A stretch of 64,000 nucleotides of DNA, from assembly GCA_022844125.1 (NCBI GenBank), contig JALHMI010000012.1, forward strand, positions 186,001 to 250,000, in the 5' to 3' direction. Position 1 is the stretch's first letter. Each line of letters opens with the position of its first letter. The position numbers were made by a program, and so were the translations under genes. This DNA comes from Pirellulales bacterium. GTDB lineage: Bacteria; Planctomycetota; Planctomycetia; Pirellulales; PALSA-1355. This document shows positions 55,767 to 64,000 of the stretch, one piece after another. The notes beneath the pieces were generated by a model. That model did no database searches, was not told the DNA's origin, and saw only the letters and a list, made by a program, of their open reading frames with translations.

Positions 55767-56024
55767 TGTTGCGTTTTAATACAGCAAAATGATGCACGTG
55801 TTTCGAAATGAAACACCTACAGAAGCTTTGGACGGGACTCCACAATAAAAAATTCTCGGGAATAAAACCCACCCTGACTTACGATCTGTAAGTCGAAATT
55901 GGGGATTCCACGCCCGCAATCACGCCAAGACGGCGAGGGCGAAGCGTTGGACGCCCCCCGGCTCTGCAAACCGGCAACCCGTTGCCGAGACGTGGGGTCA
56001 CCCACCGTACAAGCTGGCCTTCCG

Positions 56025-57752
56025 ATGGCACGAACGCAGGGAACATTTGCGTTGTTTCGAGGGCGCTCCACTTGCCAATTGTTTGGGCCGGCGCGGGCCG
56101 CGATCGTCATTTGCCTGACGATCGTGGCGCTGCCGCGCCCGAGCATGGCCGCCGAGGCGAAAGCCTCGGGCGGCAGCCCCTTCCCCCAGACGGCGCTCAT
56201 CAACCAACACGTGAGTGCTCATTGGGAGGCCAGCAATCTTACTCCTTCGCCCGCGGCGAACGATGGCGAATGGTGCCGCCGCGTGTACCTCGACATCCTG
56301 GGCCGCGTCCCCACCGTGGCCGAACTCGAGCAGTTCTTGAAGGAGCCGGCCGCCCAGCGCAAGGTCCAACTCGCAGCCCGCCTGTTGGGTGACGAGTACA
56401 TTGAGGACTACGCCGCCAACTGGACGACGCAGTGGATGAACGTGCTGGTCGGCCGCGCGGCCGGCAACGACAACCGCTCGCCAGTCAATCGCGAGGGGCT
56501 GTCGCAGGCCCTGCGCCGGGCGCTGCAACGCAACATGCCCTACGACCGGCTGGTCGCCGAGCTCGTCTCGGCCGAAGGCGTGAACACGCCGGGTGAGGCC
56601 GGATTCAATGGCTTTGTGAATTACCTCGTCGGCAGTCTCGACGAGAACGCCGTGCAGGCCACCGCCAAAACCGCGCAGATCTTTCTCGGTCTGCAGATCC
56701 AGTGCACGCAGTGCCACAATCACCCGTTCAACGACTGGAAGCAGAACCAGTTCTGGGAGATGAACGCCTTTTTTCGCCAGACTCGGGCGGTGCGCCAGCG
56801 CGATGGCAACCGGCGTTCGCAGCTCGTGGAACTGGTGAACCGCGACTTCGCCGGAGAGAACAACGAGCCCGGCGAGGCCGTGCTGTTCTACGAGCTGCGC
56901 AACGGCCTTTCAAAAGCGGCCTATCCCGTATTCGTCGACGGCCAGAAGCTGCCGACGGACAGCGGACGCGTCGACGAAATCGATCGCCGCGAAGAGCTGT
57001 CGAAGTTGATTGTCGGCAGCGAGTATCTCGCGCCTGCGGCGGTAAACCGCATCTGGGCGCACTTCCTCGGCTATGGTTTCACCAAGCCGGTCGACGACAT
57101 GGGGCCGCACAATCCGCCCAGTCATCCAGAGCTCCTGGCCGCGCTGGCCGAGGAGTTCAAAAAGCACAGTTACGATCTCAAGCAGCTTATGACCTGGATC
57201 GTGCTCAGCGAGCCGTACGCGCTGTCGAGCAAGGTCACGCCACGAAACAAGCAGGATGATCCGGCGCTGGGCGTGAAGCCGGCGTTCAGTCATTTCTACT
57301 TGCGGCAGATGCGGGCCGAAGAACTTTACGAGTCGCTGCTCACCGCGACCGAAGCCGACCGCGCGGCCACCAGCTACGAAGCCCGCGAAGCGCAGAAGCG
57401 CGATTGGCTGTCGCAGTTCACCGTGGCCTTCGGCACCGACGACAACGGCGAGTCGACCACCTTCAACGGCACGATTCCGCAGGCCCTGATGATGATGAAC
57501 GGCGACCTGATCGAACGCGCCACCAGCGTCGAGAAGGGGAGCTTCCTCGAACGGGTCGCGAACGATTCGAAACTTTCCAACCCACTGAAGATTCAAAAGC
57601 TGTACCTGGCGGCCCTCGCGCGTCGGCCCACAGGTCAGGAGATTTCGCTGGCCAACGAGCTGATGCGATTGCGAAAGGGAGATTCCGTCGCGGCACTGCA
57701 GGATGTCTGGTGGGCTCTCTTGAACAGCAACGAGTTTATTTTCAACCACTGA
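56025..57752 (+). CDS. DUF1549-DUF1553 protein without PSCyt1
   Basis: 575 residues. A signal-like hydrophobic stretch (ARAAIVICLTIVALPRPSMA) precedes DUF1549 (INQHVSAHWEASNLTPSPAA, WCRRVYLDILGRVPTVAELE) with CTQCHNHPFNDWKQNQF, a haem-type CxxCH as in DUF1549 members. DUF1553 follows (LSKLIVGSEYLAPAAVNRIW, HFLGYGFTKPVDDMGPHNPP, FNGTIPQALMMMNGDLIERA). It lacks the N-terminal PSCyt1 domain present in the 23497 copy. It is followed by a DUF1501 gene, as is usual for the family. Confidence 0.9.
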   Translation: MARTQGTFALFRGRSTCQLFGPARAAIVICLTIVALPRPSMAAEAKASGGSPFPQTALINQHVSAHWEASNLTPSPAANDGEWCRRVYLDILGRVPTVAELEQFLKEPAAQRKVQLAARLLGDEYIEDYAANWTTQWMNVLVGRAAGNDNRSPVNREGLSQALRRALQRNMPYDRLVAELVSAEGVNTPGEAGFNGFVNYLVGSLDENAVQATAKTAQIFLGLQIQCTQCHNHPFNDWKQNQFWEMNAFFRQTRAVRQRDGNRRSQLVELVNRDFAGENNEPGEAVLFYELRNGLSKAAYPVFVDGQKLPTDSGRVDEIDRREELSKLIVGSEYLAPAAVNRIWAHFLGYGFTKPVDDMGPHNPPSHPELLAALAEEFKKHSYDLKQLMTWIVLSEPYALSSKVTPRNKQDDPALGVKPAFSHFYLRQMRAEELYESLLTATEADRAATSYEAREAQKRDWLSQFTVAFGTDDNGESTTFNGTIPQALMMMNGDLIERATSVEKGSFLERVANDSKLSNPLKIQKLYLAALARRPTGQEISLANELMRLRKGDSVAALQDVWWALLNSNEFIFNH

Positions 57753-57873
57753 GTGTGAATTCGCCGGAATTCTCCGCCGTTGCCAGGGGGGCCGACGGTC
57801 CGTTGAACCGGCCTGAGACTGAATCAAACTAAAAGCTGGCGCCTGTGCCATCCGAATCGCTGAAAGCATCGCC

Positions 57874-59145
57874 ATGAACCCCATCCCGCGCGGCATGACC
57901 CGCCGACACTTCCTCGAGCACCTCACCGCCGCCTCGGCCCTGGCGCTGCCGGCTATCTCGCTTACCAGCACGCTGCGGGCTAACGCGGCCGACCTGAAGC
58001 GCCGGCACAAGTCCGCGATCCTGCTGTGGATGAACGGCGGACCGTCGACGATCGACATCTGGGATCTCAAGCCCGAGGCTCCGACCGGGGGCGAGTTCAA
58101 GCCGATCAGCACCAGCAGTGATGTGCAGATTTGCGAGCATCTGCCGCTCGTGGCCCAGCAGATGAAGCATCTCTCGATTGTGCGTTCGATGAGCACGCGC
58201 GAAGCCGATCACGATCGCGGCCGCTACTACATGCACACCGGTTACGTGCCCAATCCAAACGTCGAGCATCCCGGCTACGGCTCGGTGATCAGCTACATGC
58301 TGGCCGAGCAGACGGCCGCACGCAAGCTCGAGATCCCGCCGTTCGTGGCCGTGGGCGGAGGCAGCGTCGGCCCGGGCTTCCTGGGCATGACGCACGCGCC
58401 GTTCGTGGTGAACTCCAATGGCCGCGTGCGCAACCTCGATATGAAAGTCGAAAGCCAGCGGCTGTACGAGCGTTTACAAATGCTCGCCTCGCTGGAGAAG
58501 AACTTCATCAAGCAGGACCGCGGGCAGTTGGCCGAGGATCATGCCGAGGTGCTCGACAAGACGGTGAACCTGCTCACCAGCAAACAGATGGAGGCCTTCA
58601 AGGTCGACCGCGAACCCGAGCAGATGCGCGAGCGCTACGGCGACTCGCAGTTCGGCCGCGGCTGCTTGATGGCGCGCCGCTTGATTCAAGAGGGCGTGGC
58701 CTTCGTCGAGGTCGACTTTGGCGGCTGGGACACGCATCAGAACAACTTCACACAACTGCGGAACAACAAGCTGCCCGAGATGGACAAGGCGATGAGCGCG
58801 CTGGTCAGCGATCTGGCCGAGCGCGGCCTGCTCGCAGACACGGTTGTCCTCTGGATGGGCGAGTTCGGCCGCACACCGCGCGTCAACGCCACGGCCGGCC
58901 GCGATCACTGGGCTCGCAGTTGGAGCGTCGTGATGGGGGGCGGCGGAATTAAGCCAGGCGTCGCCGTCGGCCAGACCACGGCCGATGGCGCAGACGTCGA
59001 CAGCGAGCCATACAGCTCGCAGGACGTCATGGCCACGGTCTGCAGGGCCCTGGGCATCTCGCTGGAAACGACGTTCACCAGCAAGAACGGTCGCCCGATG
59101 AAGATCGCCAACAGCGGCCGCGTAATCGACGAACTGGTGGGATGA
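57874..59145 (+). CDS. DUF1501 domain protein
   Basis: 423 residues. Tat-like TRRHFLEHLTAASALALPAI; core ILLWMNGGPSTIDIWDLKPE, SREADHDRGRYYMHTGYVPN-type block, FGGWDTHQNNFTQL, LWMGEFGRTPRVNATAGRDH and GGGGIKPGVAVGQTT. It is the partner of the preceding DUF1549-DUF1553 gene; shorter than the other two DUF1501 proteins, without the CPNC insertion. Function unknown. Confidence 0.92.
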   Translation: MNPIPRGMTRRHFLEHLTAASALALPAISLTSTLRANAADLKRRHKSAILLWMNGGPSTIDIWDLKPEAPTGGEFKPISTSSDVQICEHLPLVAQQMKHLSIVRSMSTREADHDRGRYYMHTGYVPNPNVEHPGYGSVISYMLAEQTAARKLEIPPFVAVGGGSVGPGFLGMTHAPFVVNSNGRVRNLDMKVESQRLYERLQMLASLEKNFIKQDRGQLAEDHAEVLDKTVNLLTSKQMEAFKVDREPEQMRERYGDSQFGRGCLMARRLIQEGVAFVEVDFGGWDTHQNNFTQLRNNKLPEMDKAMSALVSDLAERGLLADTVVLWMGEFGRTPRVNATAGRDHWARSWSVVMGGGGIKPGVAVGQTTADGADVDSEPYSSQDVMATVCRALGISLETTFTSKNGRPMKIANSGRVIDELVG

Positions 59146-59174
59146 CGCTTCGCGAATCGTGCCACATGCGGTAG

Positions 59175-59193
59175 CCCCCGGCTTTGCCGGGGG
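59175..59193 (+). repeat. CCCCCGGCTTTGCCGGGGG hairpin repeat
   Basis: Perfect 8-bp stem CCCCCGGC/GCCGGGGG with a TTT loop, 30 nt after the DUF1501 stop codon. It matches copies at 46873 and 45958. It could serve as a terminator for the operon, but no T-tract follows. Confidence 0.7.
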
Positions 59194-59235
59194 GGTGAAT
59201 CACGGGAGCGGTTGGACTCATCGGCAGCGTCCGCC

Positions 59236-59383
59236 GGGTGCCACTTTCTGGCTTGCCCAGCAGTGTCTTCCCTGGTCTTTGCCTTGCTCTCGAGATCCTC
59301 AGAGAAAACACCAGTCTCGAAACGGACACCGCAAGGCAAGAATCGAAGAAAAACACTGCTGGACAAGCCAGACAGTGGCACCC
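59236..59383. repeat. 148-bp MITE-like inverted repeat
   Basis: Left arm GGGTGCCACTTTCTGGCTTG (to 59266) and right arm CTGGACAAGCCAGACAGTGG (within 59353-59383) are 31 bp with two mismatches, separated by about 86 nt with a nested TGCCTTGC/GCAAGGCA. A solo arm is at 46982. The element has no coding capacity. Confidence 0.85.
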
Positions 59384-59527
59384 AAGTGGTTGCTTAGCTT
59401 CTTATTCTCCCCCGCGAATCTCCGCAATTCCGCCCACCACTGCAACCGGCCCTAGCATCCGTTGGTACTAGCTTTCATACTACGCCTGTACCGCTTTCCA
59501 ACCGCACAAGCTCCCACCAGGTTTGCC

Positions 59528-60949
59528 ATGCTCCGTCTTGCTTCGTGTCTCGCGTTGTTCGTTGCTCTTGTCGCCGCCCCCAAGCTTGTATTGGCCGAGT
59601 TGACCGTCGGCTATGGCCAGGCCGATGTCACGCCCGACCCGGCCCAGAAGCCGGTCTGGATTGCCGGCTACGGCCAGAACCGCAAGGCCGAGGGCGTCCA
59701 CGATCCGCTCTATGCCCGGGCAATCGTGATCTCCGACGGCACGAAGAAGGTGGCGATCGCCGCGGTCGACGTGGTCGGTTTGCAGTACCCCACCGTGCAG
59801 GAAATCCGCAGGCGGCTCGAGGCCGATAAGTTCGACTACGTGCTCGTGACCAGCACGCACAACCACGAAGGGCCCGACACCGTGGGCATCTGGGGGCCGA
59901 CACCCTTCAAGAGCGGCATCGACTTTGAGTGGCTCGACTCGCTGGTGGCCAAAACGGCCGAAGCGATTCAAGCGGCCGACAAGAGCCGGGTGCCGGTCAC
60001 CGCGGCCTATGGCACCGCCGCCGACGGAACGCTGCTCCGCGACAGCCGCGAGCCGTACGTCAAGGACGACGTCATCCGCACGATTCGTTTCGACGGCACG
60101 GATTCGAAGAAGCCCCACTGCCTGCTGGTGAACTGGAGCAACCATCCCGAGGCCCTGGCCAGCGAGAACAAGCAGATCACGGCCGACTTCCCGTACTACA
60201 CGATTCGCGACCTGGAGGCGAAGTACGGCTGTCCCGTGATCTACGTCACCGGCGCCGTCGGCGGGCTGATGGCGCCGCCGCGCGACATTTACACCAAGGC
60301 CGATGGTTCGCCGCTTAACGATGGCAACTTTGAGTACTGCGAACGACTTGGCAGCGACACCGCCAAACTCGCCATGAAGGCGATTGACTCGTCAAGCCCC
60401 GTCAAGCTCGAGCCGATCGTCGTCTCGGCCAAGCCGATCACCGTGCCGCTCGAAAATCGTCTCTATCGCATGGCCCAGATGATGGGCATCCTGAAACGCG
60501 AAGGGTTGCTATGGACCGGCAACAGCGAAGAGTTCGGCCGGCCCTATGAGAAAACAGACGTCAAGAAGAACCTGCTCCCCGCGGGCGTCACCGAAGTGGG
60601 TTACGTCGGGCTCGGCGAAGTGCACCTGGTCGGCATCCCGGGCGAAATTTATCCCGAGCTGGTCTATGGCAAGGTGCAGGACCCGGTCGATCCAGGCGCG
60701 GACTATCCCGATGCTCCGGTCGAGCCCTCGGTGCTGGAGATCCTGCCGGGCAAAAACTTCATCCTGGCCGGGCTGGCAAACGACGAGCTGGGCTACATCA
60801 TTCCCAAGCGGCAATGGGACGAGAAGGCTCCCTTCTGCTACGGCCGCGAGAAAAGCCAGTACGGCGAAGAGAATAGCTGCGGCCCGCTGATGGCGCCGCT
60901 GCTGATGGAAGCGCTGCAGAAGCGCGTGGCCGAAGCGACCGGGAAGTAA
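59528..60949 (+). CDS. neutral/alkaline ceramidase-like secreted protein
   Basis: 473 residues. A signal peptide (LASCLALFVALVAAPKLVLA) and a domain of the neutral/alkaline non-lysosomal ceramidase type: VGYGQADVTPDPAQKPVWIA, VDVVGLQYPTVQEIRRRLE, TSTHNHEGPDTVGIWG (zinc-type histidines) and WSNHPEALASENKQITADFP. Members hydrolyse ceramide N-acyl bonds, but planctomycete homologues have diverse neighbours and unknown substrates. It follows the DUF1549-DUF1501 operon with a repeat between. Confidence 0.8.
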   Translation: MLRLASCLALFVALVAAPKLVLAELTVGYGQADVTPDPAQKPVWIAGYGQNRKAEGVHDPLYARAIVISDGTKKVAIAAVDVVGLQYPTVQEIRRRLEADKFDYVLVTSTHNHEGPDTVGIWGPTPFKSGIDFEWLDSLVAKTAEAIQAADKSRVPVTAAYGTAADGTLLRDSREPYVKDDVIRTIRFDGTDSKKPHCLLVNWSNHPEALASENKQITADFPYYTIRDLEAKYGCPVIYVTGAVGGLMAPPRDIYTKADGSPLNDGNFEYCERLGSDTAKLAMKAIDSSSPVKLEPIVVSAKPITVPLENRLYRMAQMMGILKREGLLWTGNSEEFGRPYEKTDVKKNLLPAGVTEVGYVGLGEVHLVGIPGEIYPELVYGKVQDPVDPGADYPDAPVEPSVLEILPGKNFILAGLANDELGYIIPKRQWDEKAPFCYGREKSQYGEENSCGPLMAPLLMEALQKRVAEATGK

Positions 60950-61039
60950 GGCGAAGTGAACCAGAGATGGACGCGGATGAACACAGCTAAGGGATTGGGA
61001 TTTCTGCCTTCAAGTCTGTGCAGTCTGCGAAATCTGTGG

Positions 61040-61158
61040 ACAAAGTCTTCTTCCATCTCCCTTCTTCCGTCGTGTCTTTGTGTCGTTGTGGTAGCTTCTG
61101 CTGTTCCTTTTGCTGACCAAGCAGAGGGAACCACGACGGCACGACGACACAACGAAGA
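61040..61158. repeat. inverted AACCACGACGGCACGACG-type repeat with low-GC spacer
   Basis: CGTCGTGTCTTTGTGTCGTT near 61069 and AACCACGACGGCACGACGAC near 61130 are an imperfect inverted repeat. It is preceded by AACCAGAGATGGACGCGGAT near 60959, similar in style to repeats I recall from planctomycete intergenic regions (not checked). No coding frame supported. Confidence 0.5.
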
Positions 61159-61176
61159 ACAGAGAAGATTGTGAGC

Positions 61177-61566
61177 TCAGCCGATCTCCAGCCGGACTTC
61201 GCCCAGCGATCCGCCGGGAAGTTCGAGGGTTACTTCCAGGCGATTGTGCAGCGCGAGCCCAGCCGTGATGTCGACCCGCGCCGGATCGCAATCCGCGGGG
61301 CAGGGGAGCGCGGCCCCGTTGAGCGCAAGCACTGCTGCGGGCGGCAGACCTTCCAGCACGAGATAAACGCGCTCGTGCGGGTCGAGATTCGTCGGCGTGT
61401 TGAACGGACGGATCAGGCGCACCTGGCCGGCGAAGTCCGCGCCGAGCAACTCGCCGGGATTGCACGGAACAGTGATTCTTTGACTCGCAGGTACGCGACG
61501 CGAAGCATCTGACGCGGCCGCTTCGATCGCCAGTTCCCAGGGGCCGCGAAGTCGAATCACGTGCAT
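61177..61566 (-). CDS. small beta-sandwich protein of unknown function
   Basis: 129 residues without a signal peptide. Beta-rich with GPWELAIEAAASDASRRVPA, FAGQVRLIRPFNTPTNLDPH, VYLVLEGLPPAAVLALNG and LEVTLELPGGSLGEVRLEIG. The layout suggests a galactose-binding-like or other carbohydrate-binding sandwich, as in fragments of glycoside hydrolases, but no catalytic domain is attached. It stands alone between repeats. Confidence 0.7.
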   Translation of the reverse strand: MHVIRLRGPWELAIEAAASDASRRVPASQRITVPCNPGELLGADFAGQVRLIRPFNTPTNLDPHERVYLVLEGLPPAAVLALNGAALPCPADCDPARVDITAGLALHNRLEVTLELPGGSLGEVRLEIG

Positions 61567-61586
61567 GGCCGGATGCTAACTCTCTT

Positions 61587-61649
61587 AACCCGAAGCGTGA
61601 GCGAGGCGGCCGATCGACTCGGTATTGCTCCTCGCTCACGCTTCGGGTT
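61587..61649. repeat. AACCCGAAGCGTGAGCGAGG inverted repeat copy
   Basis: AACCCGAAGCGTGAGCGAGG and CCTCGCTCACGCTTCGGGTT are perfect 20-bp complementary arms separated by 23 nt. Best-conserved copy of the family also at 4763 and 17325. It lies between the 61177 and 61662 genes. Confidence 0.9.
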
Positions 61650-61661
61650 GCAGTTTGAACA

Positions 61662-63149
61662 CTACTTCTTGGTGTCGAAGTTTTGGACGATCACCACCTC
61701 GCGCACCTGCTGGCTGCTGGGCTCATAGACGCGCAGTGTAATCTGGACCCCGCGGATGGGAGTGGCGTAGGGCGGCTGCGTGTCCCATTCGCTGAACCGT
61801 GCATCGTCAAGTCTTGTCTCGTCGATCAATCCATTCAGCGGACTGCTGTTGTCGAGTCCGTTGGTTCCCCCGTCGAAAACGCCGTCCTGATCCTGATCGA
61901 TTCCATCATTCTCGTAGTGAAGCGACCACGTATCGTAGATTCGATCGTTCGTCTGGTTGTTCGGGAACAGGAAAACGCCGCCCTGCGGCTTCTGATGCGG
62001 ATTCACTCGGCCAAGGTCCGATAGTGAAGCAGGGTCGTATCCAAGGTCGACATACGCCCCCGAGCCCACCATCGCACCGCCAGCCCAGCCAGGATCGCTT
62101 GGGGTGGATACGAGGCCATTGCTTTCCCGAAGCTCGGCCTGCGAATCCCATACTCGAACGTCGAAGGCGATCACGTTAGTGAGCAAGACATCGTCACCCA
62201 AACGCTCCGCAACGAACGGGCGAAGATAGGCGTTCTGCTCCGGACGACCGGGTGGCCACGAAGCTGGTTGCGCTGGCGTGTTGACCGAAGTGAACCTGAC
62301 ATTCGGCGAAATCTCCGTATCCACGAGGAACGGGAATAGCCCGTATGTGCCGGTGTTGAAGTGCGCAAAGCGGTTTTCGCGTTTAGTCAAGTCGCCAAGC
62401 GTATTGGGGATCAGCTTAATTGCTGGAGCATTCTCGTAGCGAACCGATATGTCGTTGGCCGTATGAAAGCTGTTCGCCGGAGTTACGAAGGGGGCAGCCG
62501 TGGCATCGAGCGAGGGAGCGATTAACAGCACGCGGCGATAAAGCGTGCAAAGTCGCGTAGGAGGATTGGCCGTCGCGTCGATGATCGGCCCGTCCTGGAC
62601 GAGAAAGTAGATCACTTCGGCCGTTGGCGACTCAATGACCCGTGAGCCGCCAGCGCCAGCGAACTTTCCGAGAAACGGACCGCTTCGCGAGCGGACAGTG
62701 AACATCAGCACATCGTCGCAGTCGCCGAACATGGCTTCCGGCGTATTGAAGCCGACGAGTTGCCCTGTGCTGTGAAGTCCTCCATCGCTCGATTGCCCCT
62801 CAATAATCTCAAAATACCCCTGGCCATTCTCCGGGCTCAGTGGCGGGGTCAGCGACGCTGTCGCTCCTTGCAGATCCTGCTGGATGACTTCGCGGGCCGC
62901 GCGCAGCCGGTCGGAGGTTTCGATCAGCGAGCGGCTCTTGGAGACGCTCTCGCTCACCACGCCGAACAGCGTGACGACGGCGCCCATCATGATCAGCGTG
63001 ATCGCCAGCGAGACGAGCATTTCGATCAGCGTGAAGCCGCGGGCCGCGACGCGCGCGGTGCGACCCAGCGGTCGACGCTTGGCGGACAAAGTGATAAGGC
63101 TCGGCGGCAGAGATTTCCGCCGCGAGTGGCTCTGACAAGTCATGGCCAT
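61662..63149 (-). CDS. PulJ-like prepilin protein
   Basis: 495 residues. After a basic N-terminus the prepilin signal ARGFTLIEMLVSLAITLIMM appears, with G|F cleavage and E+5. Then a long helix (SRSLIETSDRLRAAREVIQQ) and a large globular C-terminal domain, as in type II secretion minor pseudopilin PulJ/GspJ. The C-terminal part is longer than usual. ATG at 63149 was used; a TTG at 63209 adds 20 residues. A second ATG follows two codons later. No other type II secretion genes here. Confidence 0.82.
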   Translation of the reverse strand: MAMTCQSHSRRKSLPPSLITLSAKRRPLGRTARVAARGFTLIEMLVSLAITLIMMGAVVTLFGVVSESVSKSRSLIETSDRLRAAREVIQQDLQGATASLTPPLSPENGQGYFEIIEGQSSDGGLHSTGQLVGFNTPEAMFGDCDDVLMFTVRSRSGPFLGKFAGAGGSRVIESPTAEVIYFLVQDGPIIDATANPPTRLCTLYRRVLLIAPSLDATAAPFVTPANSFHTANDISVRYENAPAIKLIPNTLGDLTKRENRFAHFNTGTYGLFPFLVDTEISPNVRFTSVNTPAQPASWPPGRPEQNAYLRPFVAERLGDDVLLTNVIAFDVRVWDSQAELRESNGLVSTPSDPGWAGGAMVGSGAYVDLGYDPASLSDLGRVNPHQKPQGGVFLFPNNQTNDRIYDTWSLHYENDGIDQDQDGVFDGGTNGLDNSSPLNGLIDETRLDDARFSEWDTQPPYATPIRGVQITLRVYEPSSQQVREVVIVQNFDTKK

Positions 63150-63333
63150 GCTCTGTTTCTGCGAAAGGGCGCCCCGGCCACGTCGTCTGTTCGAGGGGTT
63201 TTGCCGCAACTTTCGCTCGGCAAAAGCCCGCGTTCGGGGCCCGACGACTGACCGAAATCTATTTTACTCCGGGTTGCGGGTAGTCGCCAGCAAAGTTTTG
63301 CCGCCCCAGGGGCTACGGAAAGCGCAAAAAAAA

Positions 63334-63354
63334 CCCAGGGACACAGTCCCTGGG
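63334..63354 (-). terminator. rho-independent terminator of the esterase gene
   Basis: Perfect 9-bp stem CCCAGGGAC/GTCCCTGGG with a 3-nt loop followed on the minus strand by TTTTTTTTGCG. It lies about 70 nt past the stop codon at 63427. Confidence 0.92.
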
Positions 63355-63426
63355 CTTGGAGTTCCTTTCAAAATCGGCAGTTCCCGGCGAAGGTATTCGC
63401 CGGGCTTTAGAAAAACTCAGAGAATC

Positions 63427-64000
63427 CTACTGATCGTCCTTCAGGTGCTCGTCGAAGAACTCGAGCGTGGCTTCGACGGTGCGCTCCATTTCTTCGCCGC
63501 CCCAGCCGTGACCGGCGCCCAGCAGCATTTCGACGCGGCCGGGGACCTCGGCCTTGGTCAAAGCGTCGGCGATGACCATCGCCTGGTCGTGCGAGACCAG
63601 CGGATCCTTGGTGCCAAAGAAGCACAACATCGGCGCGTCTCCCTTGGAGATGTAAGTGAAGGGGGAGCCGGCCTTGACCAGATCCTGCTTCTCCTTCGGA
63701 TCGCCACCAACCCAGGCCGTGAGAATCTGCGTCTGCGCGGGCGTGTAGCTCTCGCGAACGAGATTCACCGGGCCGACGAAGTTCACCACGCACTGCACCT
63801 TGCTCGACTGTTCGGGATTGCCGCCGTCGCCTTCCATGCCGTCGGCCGAGTCCATCAGGCCGAGCATCATCGCCAAATGCCCGCCGGCCGAGCCGCCGGT
63901 CGCGCCAATCTTGTTCGGGTCGATGTTCAGCTCTTTAGCGTTTGCGCGCAAGTAGCGGACAGCCGCCTTGGCGTCTTCAATCTGTGCCGGGAACCGATGC
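63427..64000 (-). CDS. alpha/beta hydrolase (esterase/lipase), N-terminus beyond the window
   Basis: At least 190 residues visible, open to the right edge (HRFPAQIEDAKAAVRYLRAN). Nucleophile elbow GATGGSAGGHLAMMLGLMDS, then acid region KDPLVSHDQAMVIADALTKA and His region GAGHGWGGEEMERTVEATLE form the catalytic triad of a BD-FAE/prolyl-oligopeptidase-like hydrolase. Such planctomycete enzymes often have a signal peptide upstream, which would be beyond the edge. Substrate unknown. Confidence 0.88.
   Translation of the reverse strand, partial: HRFPAQIEDAKAAVRYLRANAKELNIDPNKIGATGGSAGGHLAMMLGLMDSADGMEGDGGNPEQSSKVQCVVNFVGPVNLVRESYTPAQTQILTAWVGGDPKEKQDLVKAGSPFTYISKGDAPMLCFFGTKDPLVSHDQAMVIADALTKAEVPGRVEMLLGAGHGWGGEEMERTVEATLEFFDEHLKDDQ

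Larger units (their letters stand above)
55447..56024. other. structured intergenic region, candidate ncRNA
   Basis: About 580 nt. Besides the terminator at 55473 it holds three hairpins at 55723-55766, 55798-55816 and 55876-55894 in DNA of lower GC than the neighbours. No convincing coding frame on either strand. See separate finding. Confidence 0.5.
59146..59527. other. intergenic region with two inverted-repeat families
   Basis: About 380 nt, mostly occupied by the hairpin repeat 59175-59193 and the 148-bp inverted repeat 59236-59383. No coding frame supported. Confidence 0.6.

Overview
The window is GC-rich DNA that looks like a chromosome segment of a planctomycete, most likely of the Pirellulales type (lineage inferred from gene content). 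The markers are two DUF1549/DUF1553 plus DUF1501 operons and a third, orphan DUF1501 gene, a BBP7-type barrel protein, four PEP-CTERM proteins, prepilin-like proteins including a DUF1559 type, an LRR membrane protein and a Cys/Gly-rich lipoprotein. No rRNA, tRNA, CRISPR array, transposase, integrase or phage gene was recognised. Genes are intermixed on both strands in short operons with conspicuous hairpin terminators.

1-9,980: a minus-strand hpf-ptsN pair (with the start of a further gene at the left edge), a large TM protein with a Pro/Ala-rich linker, a TPR protein, the BBP7 protein with its terminator, a ParA-like ATPase, and a compact operon of ABC ATPase, ABC permease and a single-CxxCH DUF3365 protein. 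9,980-21,800: secreted and HEAT-repeat proteins, a histone H1-like Lys/Ala protein coupled to msrA, three PEP-CTERM genes, an MscS-type channel, an ECF sigma factor with a small membrane partner, an LRR protein and two proteins of unknown function. 21,800-30,300: a DUF1553-DUF1501 operon, a glutathione peroxidase, a Tat-exported TIM-barrel protein, a possibly frameshifted secreted protein and a porin. 30,300-44,000: an ICMT-like methyltransferase and LptF/G-type permease, an ornithine cyclodeaminase-like protein, PPK2, pseudopilin and PEP-CTERM genes, a transglutaminase-like protein, MarR, MazG-like, LarC and a DUF255 thioredoxin-domain protein. 44,000-64,000: degraded small genes, an orphan DUF1501 protein, panB, DUF4404, gapdh with a 33-residue basic micro-protein, ferritin, an MsbA-like exporter, a second DUF1549-DUF1501 operon with a ceramidase-like gene, a PulJ-like pseudopilin and an esterase truncated by the right edge.

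Functionally the region mixes housekeeping (GAPDH, PanB, HPF/PtsN, ferritin, MsrA, GPx) with the planctomycete exported proteome. No single new system dominates. The most unusual material is intergenic: several families of long inverted repeats (4763, 6685, 17325, 46982, 59236, 61587, 61040), a cluster of three hairpins at 55,723-55,894 that may be a structured RNA, and a stretch of decayed small genes at 44,004-44,271.
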